Assembly (NCBI RefSeq): GCF_902705885.1
Contig: NZ_CACSIP010000011.1
Span: 49,134-113,133 of the forward strand
DNA: 64,000 nucleotides
Origin: Mycolicibacterium austroafricanum
Lineage (GTDB): Bacteria; Actinomycetota; Actinomycetes; Mycobacteriales; Mycobacteriaceae
Reading direction: 5' to 3'
Shown here: positions 1 through 8,984 of the stretch, in pieces
How the letters are laid out: each line of letters begins with the position of its first letter
Numbering within the stretch: position 1 is the stretch's first letter
Translations under genes and position numbers: made by a program
Notes under the pieces: model-generated
The model's input: only the letters and a program-made list of their open reading frames with translations
What the model was told of the DNA's origin: nothing
Database searches by the model: none

Positions 1-2
1 TC

Positions 3-227
3 GACGAGGCCGTGGACGAGAACGCTGACGTGGACGTGGAGCCGTCGACCGAAGCCGATTCGGAGCCCGAATCCAGCGAAGACGACGAGCCGTCGAGGAA
101 GGTGTCGAGGTCGAAGGCCTCGTCGGATGATTCACCGTCCAAGTCGTCGAGTCAGGACTCGCAGTCCTCCAGCGGCAGCGAGTCGACCGACTCAGCCTCC
201 AAGGACTCGGGAAACTCTGACGAATAG
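3..227 (+). CDS. C-terminal fragment of a secreted Ser/Asp/Lys-rich tail protein (5' end outside window)
   Basis: The reading frame is open from the window edge and ends with TAG at 225-227, so only the last ~74 codons are visible. They encode a very acidic then Ser/Lys-rich segment (Asp-Val repeats, then alternating Ser, Lys and Asp, ending SGNSDE), with no domain. The composition matches the C-terminal tails of the PE-PPE protein at 4078-6384 and of the protein at 9473-10828. I infer that it is the end of a third paralogue of that secreted family. Function is unknown; the tail is probably disordered. Confidence 0.55.
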   Translation, partial: DEAVDENADVDVEPSTEADSEPESSEDDEPSRKVSRSKASSDDSPSKSSSQDSQSSSGSESTDSASKDSGNSDE

Positions 228-294
228 CACTCGGCGACAGCGAGTTTGCCTCCGTCGACGGCGAATCAAACCCCGGTGAGCGGTGCCGTGAGCC

Positions 295-1140
295 ATGTGC
301 TTTGCTGGCGGAATGGATGTCAGTGGCCTCGAACCCATCGAACAGACCGCGCTGCTCACCGAGTACGCGCGTGCGCTCGACAGCCGCGCGGCACACCCCA
401 TCCTCGGTGACGCGCTTGCCGCTGCCACAGTCGACAAGATCGAGTTCGACTTCGCCGGCCTGGGCGCCACAGCCAGTGTGGTAGCCCTGGTGGCGCTGCG
501 GGCGAAGATGCTCGACGAGCGCATCCGCGCATTTGTCGCCGAGAACCCCGGAGCGGTGGTGGTCGATCTCGGTGCCGGGTTGAGCAGTGCGGTTTACCGC
601 GTCGACCCACCGCCGGGCGTCGATTGGTTCAGTGTTGATCTTCCCCGCATGGTCACCTTGCGCGAGTCACTCCTGCCGTCCCGTGACCGTGCTCGGTCCG
701 TCGCGGTGTCGTTGCTCGAACCCGGCTGGGTCGACGGTATCCCGGCGGATCGACCGACGATGCTGTTCGCCGACGGACTGTTCGCGTTCCTGGAGGAACC
801 GCAGGTGATCAGCCTGTTGCGGCGGGCCACCGAACACTTCGGGACGGGGGTGATCGCGTTCAACGACTACGGGCCGGTAGGCAGGATCAACCAGCTGATG
901 GGCAGGCTCACCACCTCGAGCAAGGCGAATTCGCCGCACCGGCAGTGGAACTTCCCGGGGTTCAAGGACGCCCGCCGACCCGAACTGTGGAACCGGGACC
1001 TCACGCTCGCCGAGGAGGCGAGCGCCATGCAGCGGCCGGAGGCCGCACTGTTCCCCTCGGGCCTACGGTTGGCCAGCCGACTGGCGCACCGGATCCCGGC
1101 GATCGCCCGCAAGGCCAGGATCCTGCAGTACCGGTTCTAG
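295..1140 (+). CDS. Class I SAM-dependent methyltransferase (LCMT/TcmP-like)
   Basis: The product is a 281-residue putative O-methyltransferase. A Rossmann SAM-binding motif reads VVDLGAGLSSAVYRV, followed by an acidic D-P motif region and a FADGLFAFL segment typical of the leucine-carboxyl-methyltransferase/TcmP-like group that is abundant in mycobacteria. An in-frame ATG at 313 is an equally good start; no strong ribosome site decides. It converges with the P450 gene and overlaps its end by 4 bases (1137-1140). The substrate is unknown. A methyl transfer to the lipid made by the nearby PKS cluster is a reasonable guess, because phthiocerol carries a methoxy group, but the M. tuberculosis phthiotriol methyltransferase (Rv2952) belongs, as I remember it, to another methyltransferase subgroup. 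Confidence 0.8.
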   Translation: MCFAGGMDVSGLEPIEQTALLTEYARALDSRAAHPILGDALAAATVDKIEFDFAGLGATASVVALVALRAKMLDERIRAFVAENPGAVVVDLGAGLSSAVYRVDPPPGVDWFSVDLPRMVTLRESLLPSRDRARSVAVSLLEPGWVDGIPADRPTMLFADGLFAFLEEPQVISLLRRATEHFGTGVIAFNDYGPVGRINQLMGRLTTSSKANSPHRQWNFPGFKDARRPELWNRDLTLAEEASAMQRPEAALFPSGLRLASRLAHRIPAIARKARILQYRF

Positions 1141-2504
1141 CCGTTGCTCTCGGCCACTGACACCGAGTCGTTCTGCTGCGGGCCGCCATGCTTGCGCCGG
1201 TGCACCACCGCGCGTCCGCCGCGCCCCGGGGTCACCGTGACGCCCCGGCTGTGCGGCTTCTCGTCGGGCTCGTCAGTGGGTTCGAGCCGGAACTCACGCA
1301 GCATCGTGCGCAGCGTGATGTCCATCTCCATCGTGGCGAACGAGGCGCCGATGCACCGCATCATGCCGCCGCCGAACGGTATCCAGGCGAACGGGTTCGG
1401 CGGTTTGCCGACAAATCGGTCGGGATCGAACACTTCCGGGTCGGGGAAGCTCTCCGCGGCGGCCATCGCCAGCTGGGTGCTGGCCATGATGGTATCCCCT
1501 TCGGGAATCACCCACTCCCCCAGGCGGATTCGTGTTCTCGCCCGACGAAGGGCAGCGGTCAGCACGGGCCGGGTCCGTTGTGATTCGGCAATCGTCGCCT
1601 GCATCAGTTCGGATCCGCCCCCGTCGACCTCCTCGGTCAGCCTGCGGAGCAGATCGGGGTGCCTGCGAATGCGCTCGATGGTCCAGGCCAGCTGGGTCGA
1701 GGTCGTCTCGTGCCCGGCCACCAGCATCGTGAGCAACTCGTCGACGACGTAGGGATCCGGGATCGAGGAGCCGTCGTCGTACCGGGCCTGCAACAGCAGC
1801 GACAACACGTCGCCGCGCTCGGTGAAATTCGGATCCGACCGGGCATCGGCGATCAACGATCTGCACACCTCGTCCATCCGGCTGCGGTACTGCGCGAACT
1901 TCCCGCCGGGGCTCCACGGCCCGAAGTCGCGCCGCACGAGGGAGGGCAACAGCGCGATCTTGGAGCCGAACTCGACGGCGGCCGGGATGAGCACCCGCAG
2001 CTCGTCGAGTTCGTCACCCTTGGCGCCGAACACGGCACGCAAGATGGTGTTCAGCGTGATCCGCATCATCGGTTCGAGCGTCTCGAACTCGACCCCTTCG
2101 GGCCACGACTGCATCTCCCCGAGCACTTCCTGCTCGGTGATCGTCTCGTAGCCACGCATGCTTTTGCCATTGAACGGTGGCAGCAGCAGCTTGCGCCGAG
2201 CGAGCAGCTCGTCCCCTTCGAGGTTGAAGATCGAGCCCGGGCCGAGGACATCACCGCCCAGGTTGTTCTGCGGCCGGCCGACCAACTCCCGGCTGGTGCT
2301 GAAAAGATCCTTCACCAGCACCGGATCGCTGATCACCACGGTCTCCCCGAAGACGGGCAGTTGCAGGGTGAACGTGGAACCGTAGCGGCGGCCGAGCGCG
2401 GCGATCGAACCGTAGCGCAGCGCCAGCACCGCGGCGCCCTGGATCAGCTTCGGGACCCGCGGGCCCGGCGGCAGCCGCACTGGCTCCGTGGTGGCCGTTG
2501 CCAT
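1137..2504 (-). CDS. Cytochrome P450 (CYP138-like)
   Basis: This 455-residue haem monooxygenase has all landmark motifs: I-helix AGHETT, a helix-K ESQR variant of ExxR, and the haem-ligand loop FGGGMMRCIG with Cys384. The N-terminal RLPPGPRVPKLIQG proline hinge and overall length resemble M. tuberculosis CYP138 from memory. A good ribosome site (AAGGGG, 8 bases) precedes the ATG at 2504. It lies 67 bases downstream of the flavin monooxygenase gene on the same strand, so the two oxygenases are probably co-transcribed. The substrate is unknown. Fatty or polyketide lipids are plausible given the neighbourhood. The C-terminus has a short polar extension beyond the usual P450 end. Confidence 0.9.
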   Translation of the reverse strand: MATATTEPVRLPPGPRVPKLIQGAAVLALRYGSIAALGRRYGSTFTLQLPVFGETVVISDPVLVKDLFSTSRELVGRPQNNLGGDVLGPGSIFNLEGDELLARRKLLLPPFNGKSMRGYETITEQEVLGEMQSWPEGVEFETLEPMMRITLNTILRAVFGAKGDELDELRVLIPAAVEFGSKIALLPSLVRRDFGPWSPGGKFAQYRSRMDEVCRSLIADARSDPNFTERGDVLSLLLQARYDDGSSIPDPYVVDELLTMLVAGHETTSTQLAWTIERIRRHPDLLRRLTEEVDGGGSELMQATIAESQRTRPVLTAALRRARTRIRLGEWVIPEGDTIMASTQLAMAAAESFPDPEVFDPDRFVGKPPNPFAWIPFGGGMMRCIGASFATMEMDITLRTMLREFRLEPTDEPDEKPHSRGVTVTPGRGGRAVVHRRKHGGPQQNDSVSVAESNG

Positions 2505-2571
2505 GTCGTCACCCCTTCATGCTGGTGCTCGAGTGAAATGTGGATGCGCGTGCCCGCGATCTCGCGTCAGA

Positions 2572-4056
2572 TCAGGCTATCGCGTAGTCGCTCAGCGGGA
2601 AGCGCTCCTGCTCCTTGACCGCCTGGCGCACCGTGGTCGGCCGGAACAGCGGCGCTTCCCCGGTGCCGTTGAACCAGTACGACCGTGAGTTCGCGCAGTT
2701 GCCCAGGACGAACACCGAGTCGTCGAGCAGGGTCAGCATCCGCTCCAGGAATCGTGCGTTCGCTTCATCGGTGACCTCGAAGGTGCGGGCGCCGGTGCGC
2801 TGCAGTTCACTGAACAACCGGTCCATGTGGCGCATCTGGTACTCGACGGTGTCGAACCAGGACATGCCCACCCATGCGTATGGGCTGGCCTGGGTGAGCA
2901 GGTTCGGGAACAGTGGCACCGTCAGACCTTCATAGGCCTGGAACTTGTTCTCCCGCCACCACTTTCCGAGATTGCGGCCCTCTCTGCCGACCACCTCGAT
3001 GGCAGGCAGATTGGATTCCCAGACGTCGAATCCCGTCGCCAACACCAAGGTGTCGATGGGACGTTTGGAGCCGTCCTTGCCCACGATGCCGTCCGGCTCG
3101 ATGCGTTCGATGCCTGCGGTCTCCAGATGCACGTGCGACTTGTTGAACGTGCGGTAGTACACGTTCGACAGGGTCGGGCGCTTGCACCCGAAGTCGTATC
3201 CCGGCGTCAGCTTGCGGCGCAATCCCTTGTCGCGGATCGCCAGGAAGCGGTGCAGCCGGCCGATGGTGGCTGCGATCCGGTTCACCGGGCGGAACTGACG
3301 GAATCGCCACATCGCCAGCGTCACCATGATGTCCATGAACAGGTCGCTGGACACTCGCAGAACCCGTTGCGTCGCAGGGAATTTCGCGAACAGACGCTGC
3401 GCTGTGGGGCCGAACCCGAAGTCGAGTTTGGGCATCACCCAGATCGGCGTGCGCTGGTAGACGGTCAGCTCCGCCACCTCGTCGGCCAGCTTCGGAATGA
3501 GCTGCACACCGGTCGAACCGGTGCCGATGATCGCCGCCCTCTTGCCCTTCAACGAATACGAATCGTCCCACTCCTGGGCGTGCAGCACGGTGCCGGCGAA
3601 GCTGTCGATCCCGTCGATGTCGGGCTTTTTGGGCTGGCACAGGTAGCCGGTGGCCAGAATCAGGAACTGGGTGCGCAGCGTATGGCCGCCGGAGAGCGTC
3701 ACCACCCACACCTGGGCTTCCTCATCCCACCGCGCGCCATCGACGACGGTGTTGAAACGCATGTAACGCCGCAGGTCGTACTTGTCGGCGACGTGCTCGG
3801 CGTAGGTCTTCAGTTCGGCGCCCGGTGCGTACAGCCGAGACCAGTACGGGTTGGGTTCGAACCGGTAGGAGTACGTCGTGGACGGGACGTCAACCGTCAG
3901 GCCTGGGTAACGGTTGACGTGCCACGTTCCACCGAGGTCGTCCTCGCGGTCGAGGATGGCGATGTTCTGGTAGCCCAGCCGGTTGAGCTGGATGGCCGCA
4001 CCCATCCCACCGAATCCTGCGCCGACGATGACGGCGTCATACTGCTCCGTAGTCAC
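2572..4056 (-). CDS. Flavin-containing monooxygenase, Baeyer-Villiger type
   Basis: This 494-residue FAD/NADPH enzyme has an N-terminal GAGFGGMG dinucleotide-binding motif (residues ~12-19), a second IIGTGSTG Rossmann motif (~177), and the BVMO fingerprint FAGTVLHAQEWD (FxGxxxHxxxW). The length is normal for EthA-like monooxygenases. Members insert oxygen next to a ketone or oxidise sulfur or nitrogen. The gene is 21 bases downstream of the PE-PPE gene and 67 bases upstream of the P450 gene, all minus strand, which suggests one transcript. A ketone-bearing lipid would be a chemically sensible substrate for a BVMO, but nothing in the sequence proves it. Confidence 0.9.
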   Translation of the reverse strand: MTTEQYDAVIVGAGFGGMGAAIQLNRLGYQNIAILDREDDLGGTWHVNRYPGLTVDVPSTTYSYRFEPNPYWSRLYAPGAELKTYAEHVADKYDLRRYMRFNTVVDGARWDEEAQVWVVTLSGGHTLRTQFLILATGYLCQPKKPDIDGIDSFAGTVLHAQEWDDSYSLKGKRAAIIGTGSTGVQLIPKLADEVAELTVYQRTPIWVMPKLDFGFGPTAQRLFAKFPATQRVLRVSSDLFMDIMVTLAMWRFRQFRPVNRIAATIGRLHRFLAIRDKGLRRKLTPGYDFGCKRPTLSNVYYRTFNKSHVHLETAGIERIEPDGIVGKDGSKRPIDTLVLATGFDVWESNLPAIEVVGREGRNLGKWWRENKFQAYEGLTVPLFPNLLTQASPYAWVGMSWFDTVEYQMRHMDRLFSELQRTGARTFEVTDEANARFLERMLTLLDDSVFVLGNCANSRSYWFNGTGEAPLFRPTTVRQAVKEQERFPLSDYAIA

Positions 4057-4077
4057 GGGGCGATACTACGGGCCTTC

Positions 4078-6384
4078 TCAGTCATCGGATCCGCCGCCCG
4101 AATTGCTGCTCGCCGAGCTCTTCTTGTCGCTGCCGGACCCGCTGTCGGATTTGCTCTCGGACTTGCTCTCCGATTTGCTCTCGGACTTCTTGGAGTCGCT
4201 GTCGTCGCTCTTGCGATGCTTGCCGCCGGTCTCACCGGAGTCCTTCGCATCGTCCTTGGCCTCGGACGCTTCGTCGTTGGCGTCCTTGTCCTCGGCGGAC
4301 GCACCGCTGTCGGTCTTGCCGTCGCTCTGCTCCTCGGCGTCGGCGTCGGCGTCGGCGTCCTCGTCGGTGACGTCCTCGTCGGTCACGTCCTCGTCGGCCG
4401 GGGCCTCGTCGGTGACGTCCTCGTCGGCCGGAGCCTCGTCAGTGACATCCTCGGTCACGTCCTCGGTCACGTCCTCGGAAGCCGGCGTCTCCTCTTCTGC
4501 GGCCGGAGCCTGCTCGAACTTCTCGCGCAGGTTCTGCACCGCGGTCGAGACGACATCGGTTGCCTCGTCGGTCTCGGTTTCGGTGGTTTCCTCGGTGGTC
4601 TCCTCCGTGGCCTCGGCCTCGTCAGAGGTGAACAGCGACGCCAGGATCGACTGCGACTCGGGCGCATCCTCGGCGCCCTCGATGGGCTCGCCGATGTAGT
4701 TGCCGTCCGCGTCGTACTGATCCTTGACCGACGGCGGGATGTAGGCACCCTTCGGGATGTCGTCGCCGACCTTCCAGTCGGCCGGCATGAACGGATCGAC
4801 CTCGTTGCAGTCCGGGCACAGGACCTTGGCGAACGGCCGGACCAGGTAGGCGAAGAACGTCTCGTTCGGGTTCCAGATCTGACTCTTCGGCACGAACGGG
4901 TACCAGGTGACCATCAATGCCTCGAACAGGTTCACGGCCGCGTTCAGGTGATCGCTCAGCGACGGGGTCTCGATGCCCTCCGGTGGCGCGTTCAGGTACT
5001 CCCAGAACGAGGTGAGCTCCGCGAACGGCTCGAGGTAGACGGTCTCCCCGTACCACGGCACAGGTTCGCCGTCCTCGCCCAGTTCCTGGCCCCAATACCA
5101 TTCGTTCTCGCTGACCGGGTTGAACTCCGGGGTGATGGGGCCTTCGAAGGTGAAGCCGTCCGGGCTGTACAGGTCCCAGAGCATCACCTTGAACATCTGA
5201 TTGGTGAGTGCGCTGGGGTCGTCACACTGGCCGCGGCCGGTGCCCGTGCACCCCTCGTTCATCGGCAGGTTCGCCCGCGCCCAGTAGTCGGCGGCGATGC
5301 CGATCGGGGTGGACAGCGACGGGATGGGCAGCAGGAAATCGACGAACGCCCGGGTCATCTCCCTGTTGGGCGGATCCCAGCCCAGCACGTTGACCGGTGA
5401 GTAGACCCACCAACTTTCGCTGACCCGCATCGCGTTGGCGAAGCGGTTGGTCCCAGCGACCATGTTCGCGGGAACGTTGGCGAACATCTCGACGAGGTTG
5501 ATCGGGATATTGAAGGGCGACGGTCCGGGGTCGTAGTCCGGAAGCGTGATCCGGGGGTCACGGTTGTAGCCCTGCTCGATGATATAGCGCAACGGCGCGT
5601 CGAGCTCGTCGGCGAGATCATCCAGACCGAGCCGGTACAGCGGGTCGAGCAGCGGCAGCTTCGGGCTCGGGGCGAAGACATACTCGATGCCGCCCTCTTC
5701 CCAGGTGCTGTTGGCGGGATCGTTGATGTCGACGTCGGTGTAGCCGTTGCCGAGGTGGTTGGTGAAGAACCCCATGGTGGCGTTGAGCACGGCCAGCACA
5801 TTGAAGGGGTTGGTCGGCATGTCGCCCGTCGGGTCGTACTGGTTCATCACGTCGATGACGTTGAAGCCGCTGTCCTCCGGCCACTGCTGGCCCCACGGCA
5901 CGCCGGAGCCCCCGTATTTCCGGGTCGGATTGCCGATGACGACGAAGGTCAGGTTCTCCGGTGCCGGATAGGCAACTGGGTCCTCCAAGTGGGCTGCGAG
6001 CCACTGTGAGGCGACAACCGCACCCTCGCTGAAACCGAAGATGGTGATGTCCTCACCGGGGTAGCTGGCCAGCGCCTCCTTGAGCGCGTCAACGCCGAAC
6101 TGGAACTGTCCGGGTGAGCTCCAGATCGGCAGGTATTCGAGCTCGACGCAGGTGGTCGCGTCGGGGCAGTAGCTGCCGCCCAGTTGATCTTCCATGTTCA
6201 CCGCGTCTGGCGACGGGTTGATGGTGATCACCTTGGCCGACAGCGTGACCGGCTGGGTGACCTGCTTGCTCATTGTGGGCGTGCCCTGGACCTGCGTCGG
6301 CGGCGCGAGGGGGGCGAGGGCGATGGCACCCGTCCCGACAAGTGCGATGCCCGTAGTCACGTACGGACGAAGCGCTGAGTGCAT
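4078..6384 (-). CDS. Secreted PE-PPE-domain (alpha/beta hydrolase fold) protein with long acidic tail
   Basis: The product is a 768-residue protein from the ATG at 6384, which has a GGAAGG ribosome site 7 bases upstream; a longer frame to 6429 lacks one. Residues 1-35 form a signal peptide. A PE-PPE serine-hydrolase domain follows, with nucleophile elbow GFSEG (Ser119), a downstream Asp region (MNQYDPTGD) and an HLGNGY histidine motif. A middle region of ~250 residues matches the protein at 9473-10828. The last ~180 residues are Glu/Asp/Thr then Ser/Lys/Glu repeats and probably disordered. PE-PPE-domain proteins Chp1 and Chp2 are known to acylate trehalose lipids in M. tuberculosis. A lipid acyltransferase or esterase role is therefore attractive next to a PKS cluster, but inferred. 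Confidence 0.85.
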   Translation of the reverse strand: MHSALRPYVTTGIALVGTGAIALAPLAPPTQVQGTPTMSKQVTQPVTLSAKVITINPSPDAVNMEDQLGGSYCPDATTCVELEYLPIWSSPGQFQFGVDALKEALASYPGEDITIFGFSEGAVVASQWLAAHLEDPVAYPAPENLTFVVIGNPTRKYGGSGVPWGQQWPEDSGFNVIDVMNQYDPTGDMPTNPFNVLAVLNATMGFFTNHLGNGYTDVDINDPANSTWEEGGIEYVFAPSPKLPLLDPLYRLGLDDLADELDAPLRYIIEQGYNRDPRITLPDYDPGPSPFNIPINLVEMFANVPANMVAGTNRFANAMRVSESWWVYSPVNVLGWDPPNREMTRAFVDFLLPIPSLSTPIGIAADYWARANLPMNEGCTGTGRGQCDDPSALTNQMFKVMLWDLYSPDGFTFEGPITPEFNPVSENEWYWGQELGEDGEPVPWYGETVYLEPFAELTSFWEYLNAPPEGIETPSLSDHLNAAVNLFEALMVTWYPFVPKSQIWNPNETFFAYLVRPFAKVLCPDCNEVDPFMPADWKVGDDIPKGAYIPPSVKDQYDADGNYIGEPIEGAEDAPESQSILASLFTSDEAEATEETTEETTETETDEATDVVSTAVQNLREKFEQAPAAEEETPASEDVTEDVTEDVTDEAPADEDVTDEAPADEDVTDEDVTDEDADADADAEEQSDGKTDSGASAEDKDANDEASEAKDDAKDSGETGGKHRKSDDSDSKKSESKSESKSESKSDSGSGSDKKSSASSNSGGGSDD
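4125..4520 (-). repeat. Low-complexity coding repeats in the PE-PPE protein tail
   Basis: Within the tail of the PE-PPE protein, short codon-level repeats are visible. Units encoding EDVT/DEDVT and APAD recur around 4350-4500, a GAC/GCC-rich stretch encodes alternating Asp-Ala near 4340-4360, and SKSE units recur at ~4145-4195. Such repeats are prone to copy-number change. The tail encoded by 9473-10828 has a similar but not identical composition. Confidence 0.75.
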
Positions 6385-6447
6385 GTGCAAGCCTTCCAGC
6401 TGGTTGCAATGTGATGACGATCCGGTCACGGCAATGAGTGTGCGGAG

Positions 6448-6453
6448 ATTATC
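6448..6453 (-). promoter_or_regulatory. Candidate -10 element for the PE-PPE gene
   Basis: On the minus strand this reads GATAAT inside TGTGATAATCT, 64 bases before the ATG at 6384. It is close to the mycobacterial SigA consensus TANNNT/TATAAT. The -35 region at the right distance (TTCCTT) is weak, so this is a suggestion only. Confidence 0.35.
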
Positions 6454-6672
6454 ACATTCCTGACGAACGCAAGGAATTGCTGTGGGAAAACTCCACGACT
6501 GCCGCTAACTCTCAGAGAAAACCACAATTACTGTCCAGCCTGCCAGAATTCCCGTGCCGTCGCGCGCCGAGACATCAGTGGCCCCGGCGTTGCCGCGGGG
6601 GGTCTGCCGCATCGCAGGCAATTCACGTGACATGCGATTTCACGAGTGTTTTGCAGGACAATCTTGCACCTG

Positions 6673-6714
6673 GGTGCGTCACAGCTAATCAAGGCCAACG
6701 GCAGGTGACGCACC
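6673..6714. repeat. Perfect 10-base inverted repeat with 22-base spacer
   Basis: The left arm GGTGCGTCAC (6673-6682) and the right arm GTGACGCACC (6705-6714) are exact reverse complements. The repeat lies between the alpha/beta hydrolase and PE-PPE genes, ~290 bases before the latter. The spacing suits a regulator operator better than a terminator. There is no T-run. Confidence 0.6.
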
Positions 6715-6913
6715 GGTGACGAACGCGCTCGAGCCCGCGACGGGGCCGTGGGCAGCACCGCGCCCCAGCCGGCGCCAGCAACATGCTCCGCAACCCCTTC
6801 CGCTCCGCAGATGCTTTTGCTGGCGGCGTCAATTACCTATCGGCGGAGCGGTCACCAGTGTTAACACCCGTCGCAGCGGCACCACACCGGTCGACGGTGG
6901 AATCACGGTGGAA

Positions 6914-7708
6914 TCAGAAGCCGCGGTCGCCGAGCCACGCATGGATGCGTTCGGCCACAACCTGCCAGCCGGGTTCGAGCATCATGTTGTGGCCCAGGTC
7001 AGGGAAGAATTCCGGTTCCGTGCCGTAGGCGCGGGCGGTCGCACGCACCTCCGCGGCGGTCACCGCACCGTCGTGACCAGCCCCCAGGACGAGAAGCGGG
7101 GCACGCACCCGTTTGGGACGTGGCAGCGCAATGAGACCGTCGACGCCGGACCGTGCGCTCTCCTCCTGCAATCGCGCAGCGTAGGACGTCACCAAATCGT
7201 CGGGGGTGTGCGGGGAGAAGAACCGCTCCCGCGCCAGCGAGGACGTGCTGACGTAGGCCAACGACCGTCCGGATGCGGAGAGCTTCAGAAAGTGCCAGGG
7301 GTGGCGGCGCAACCAACGCAGACCGGAACCGAGGTAGCCCTTCGGGGGTGCCGACGCCATCAGCACCCCGGCGGGGATGTCGCGGGATTCCAGGAACTTC
7401 TGGACGACGAACCCGCCCATCGAGTGACCGATCACCACCGGAGGCGTGGGCAGACTCTCAGCCACCGCGCAGACGTCGCTGACGTAATCGGCGATCGACA
7501 GCGCGCGCAACGGCTTGGTGGCGGCGCTGTTGCCGTGGCCCTGCAGGCTGGGCGCCACCGCGCGGTAGCCTCTGTCGGCGAAGAAGTCCAGGAAATGTTC
7601 GTCCCAGCACCACGCGGCGTGCCACGCCCCGTGGACGAACAGCAGCGGGACCGGATGTGCCGGGCTGGTCGAGCCCTTGTCGATCACCTCGAGCGCAGCA
7701 GGTGACAT
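6914..7708 (-). CDS. Alpha/beta hydrolase
   Basis: This is a 264-residue cytoplasmic-type hydrolase. The oxyanion loop is HGAWHAAW, the nucleophile elbow is GHSMGG (Ser96), an acidic residue lies in GAGHDG, and the catalytic His is in DLGHNM near the C-terminus. The ATG at 7708 was chosen because homology-like sequence begins there; the frame stays open upstream only as an antisense shadow of the ketoreductase gene. It is divergent from the ketoreductase gene, with ~100 bases between starts, so the two could share a control region. Esterase, lipase or thioesterase activity is possible; the substrate is unknown. Confidence 0.85.
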   Translation of the reverse strand: MSPAALEVIDKGSTSPAHPVPLLFVHGAWHAAWCWDEHFLDFFADRGYRAVAPSLQGHGNSAATKPLRALSIADYVSDVCAVAESLPTPPVVIGHSMGGFVVQKFLESRDIPAGVLMASAPPKGYLGSGLRWLRRHPWHFLKLSASGRSLAYVSTSSLARERFFSPHTPDDLVTSYAARLQEESARSGVDGLIALPRPKRVRAPLLVLGAGHDGAVTAAEVRATARAYGTEPEFFPDLGHNMMLEPGWQVVAERIHAWLGDRGF

Positions 7709-7811
7709 GACAGGTTCGGCGCCTTTTCGATGGAGGGTCCCCGAGCGGGGAACGAGCCGGTCAAACCTACCATCCGAGTTGCCGATGCCCGGCGGTAGTA
7801 CCGTCCGTACC

Positions 7812-8984
7812 ATGACTTTCCGTGCGCGGTCTGCTGCGCCCAGATTCCGTTTCGGACTGCTCGACGGGATCGTGAACACCCGGGTCTCACCGACGCTGTT
7901 GCCGTCCGCGGCGATGCTGACCGCCAGAGCCACCGGCGCCGATTCGTTCTGGGTGGGCGACCACATCAACTCACTGGTGCCACGCTCCATCGCCACCCCT
8001 GAGCACCTCGGCCCCGCCTCCCGGTTGGTCCCCAAGGTCGACGCCATCCTGGAACCGTGGACCATGTTGGGCCATCTCGCCGCACGCAACCGCCTGCGCC
8101 GGTTGCGCTTCGGGGTCTGTGTGACCGACGCCAGCCGCCGCCATCCCGTGGTGACCGCGCAGGCCGCAGCGACGCTGCACCTGCTCACCCGTGGCCGGGC
8201 GATCCTCGGCATCGGCGTCGGGGAGAGGGAGGGCAACGAGCCTTACGGGGTGGAATGGTCCAAACCGGTGGCGAGGTTCGTCGAAGCGCTCGCGACCATC
8301 CGGGCGCTGTGGGAGTCCGGTGGCGAACCGGTGACACGCGAGTCGGCGTACTTCCCGATGCGGCACGCGGTGTTCGATCTTCCGCCGTACAAGGGCAAGT
8401 GGCCCGAGATCTGGGTCGCCGCCCACGGGCCCAGGATGCTGCGGGCCACCGGACGCTATGCCGACGGCTGGGTGCCCTTCGTGATCTCGCGACCGGCCGA
8501 CTATGCGCGGGCGCTCGAAGGGGTGCGCACCGCCGCCTCCGACAACGGCCGGGACCCGATGTCGATCACCCCGGCGGTCAACCGCACGGTGGTCACCGGT
8601 CGCACCCGCGACGACGTCGACGAGGCGCTGGACTCGGTGATCGTCAAGTCCGTCGCCCTGGCGGCGCCCGCGGAGGCGTGGGCGCGGCACGGGGTCGAGC
8701 ATCCCCTCGGGTCTGACTTCTCGGGCGTGCAGGACCTGGTGCCGCAGATGATCGACCAGCAGACCGCGCTGTCCTACACCGCTCGCGTGCCGGCGTCGCT
8801 GATGAAGGAGATCTGCTTCCACGGGACGGCCGACGAGGTCCTCGACCAGGTGGCCGAGTGGCGCGACCACGGACTGCGATATCTGCTCGTCATCAACGGC
8901 AGCCAACTGAACCCCAAACTGCGCAAGGGCATGGCGGCGACGATGCCGTACAACGCGGTTCTGCGCGGACTCAGGAAGCTCTGA
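7812..8984 (+). CDS. F420-dependent phthiodiolone-ketoreductase-like oxidoreductase (Rv2951c type)
   Basis: This 390-residue luciferase-like (LLM) flavin/F420 oxidoreductase has a WVGDHIN segment near the N-terminus and a long block of residues matching, from memory, M. tuberculosis Rv2951c, including [35 protein letters not shown] and EWRDHGLRY. Rv2951c reduces the keto group of phthiodiolone dimycocerosate to give, after methylation, phthiocerol. The ATG at 7812 aligns with the family N-terminus (RFRFGLLD about ten residues in); the frame is open further upstream to 7677 but that part is not family-like. Its presence is strong support for a phthiocerol-type product from the adjacent PKS genes. 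Confidence 0.88.
   Translation: MTFRARSAAPRFRFGLLDGIVNTRVSPTLLPSAAMLTARATGADSFWVGDHINSLVPRSIATPEHLGPASRLVPKVDAILEPWTMLGHLAARNRLRRLRFGVCVTDASRRHPVVTAQAAATLHLLTRGRAILGIGVGEREGNEPYGVEWSKPVARFVEALATIRALWESGGEPVTRESAYFPMRHAVFDLPPYKGKWPEIWVAAHGPRMLRATGRYADGWVPFVISRPADYARALEGVRTAASDNGRDPMSITPAVNRTVVTGRTRDDVDEALDSVIVKSVALAAPAEAWARHGVEHPLGSDFSGVQDLVPQMIDQQTALSYTARVPASLMKEICFHGTADEVLDQVAEWRDHGLRYLLVINGSQLNPKLRKGMAATMPYNAVLRGLRKL

Larger units (their letters stand above)
6385..6913. other. Intergenic region upstream of the PE-PPE gene
   Basis: These 529 bases separate the end of the alpha/beta hydrolase gene from the PE-PPE gene start. The stretch 6440-6700 is visibly more AT-rich than its surroundings and has no convincing coding frame. 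It contains a candidate -10 element and a perfect 10-base inverted repeat, listed separately. I see no transposon remnants or RNA gene. Confidence 0.6.

Noticed and set aside
6438..6719. Possible 93-codon plus-strand gene upstream of the PE-PPE gene
   Set aside because: It has no recognisable domain or ribosome site and it spans the inverted repeat and AT-rich promoter-like sequence.
7709..8236. Upstream extension of the alpha/beta hydrolase frame
   Set aside because: It is antisense to the ketoreductase gene and unrelated to hydrolases; the ATG at 7708 fits the family start.
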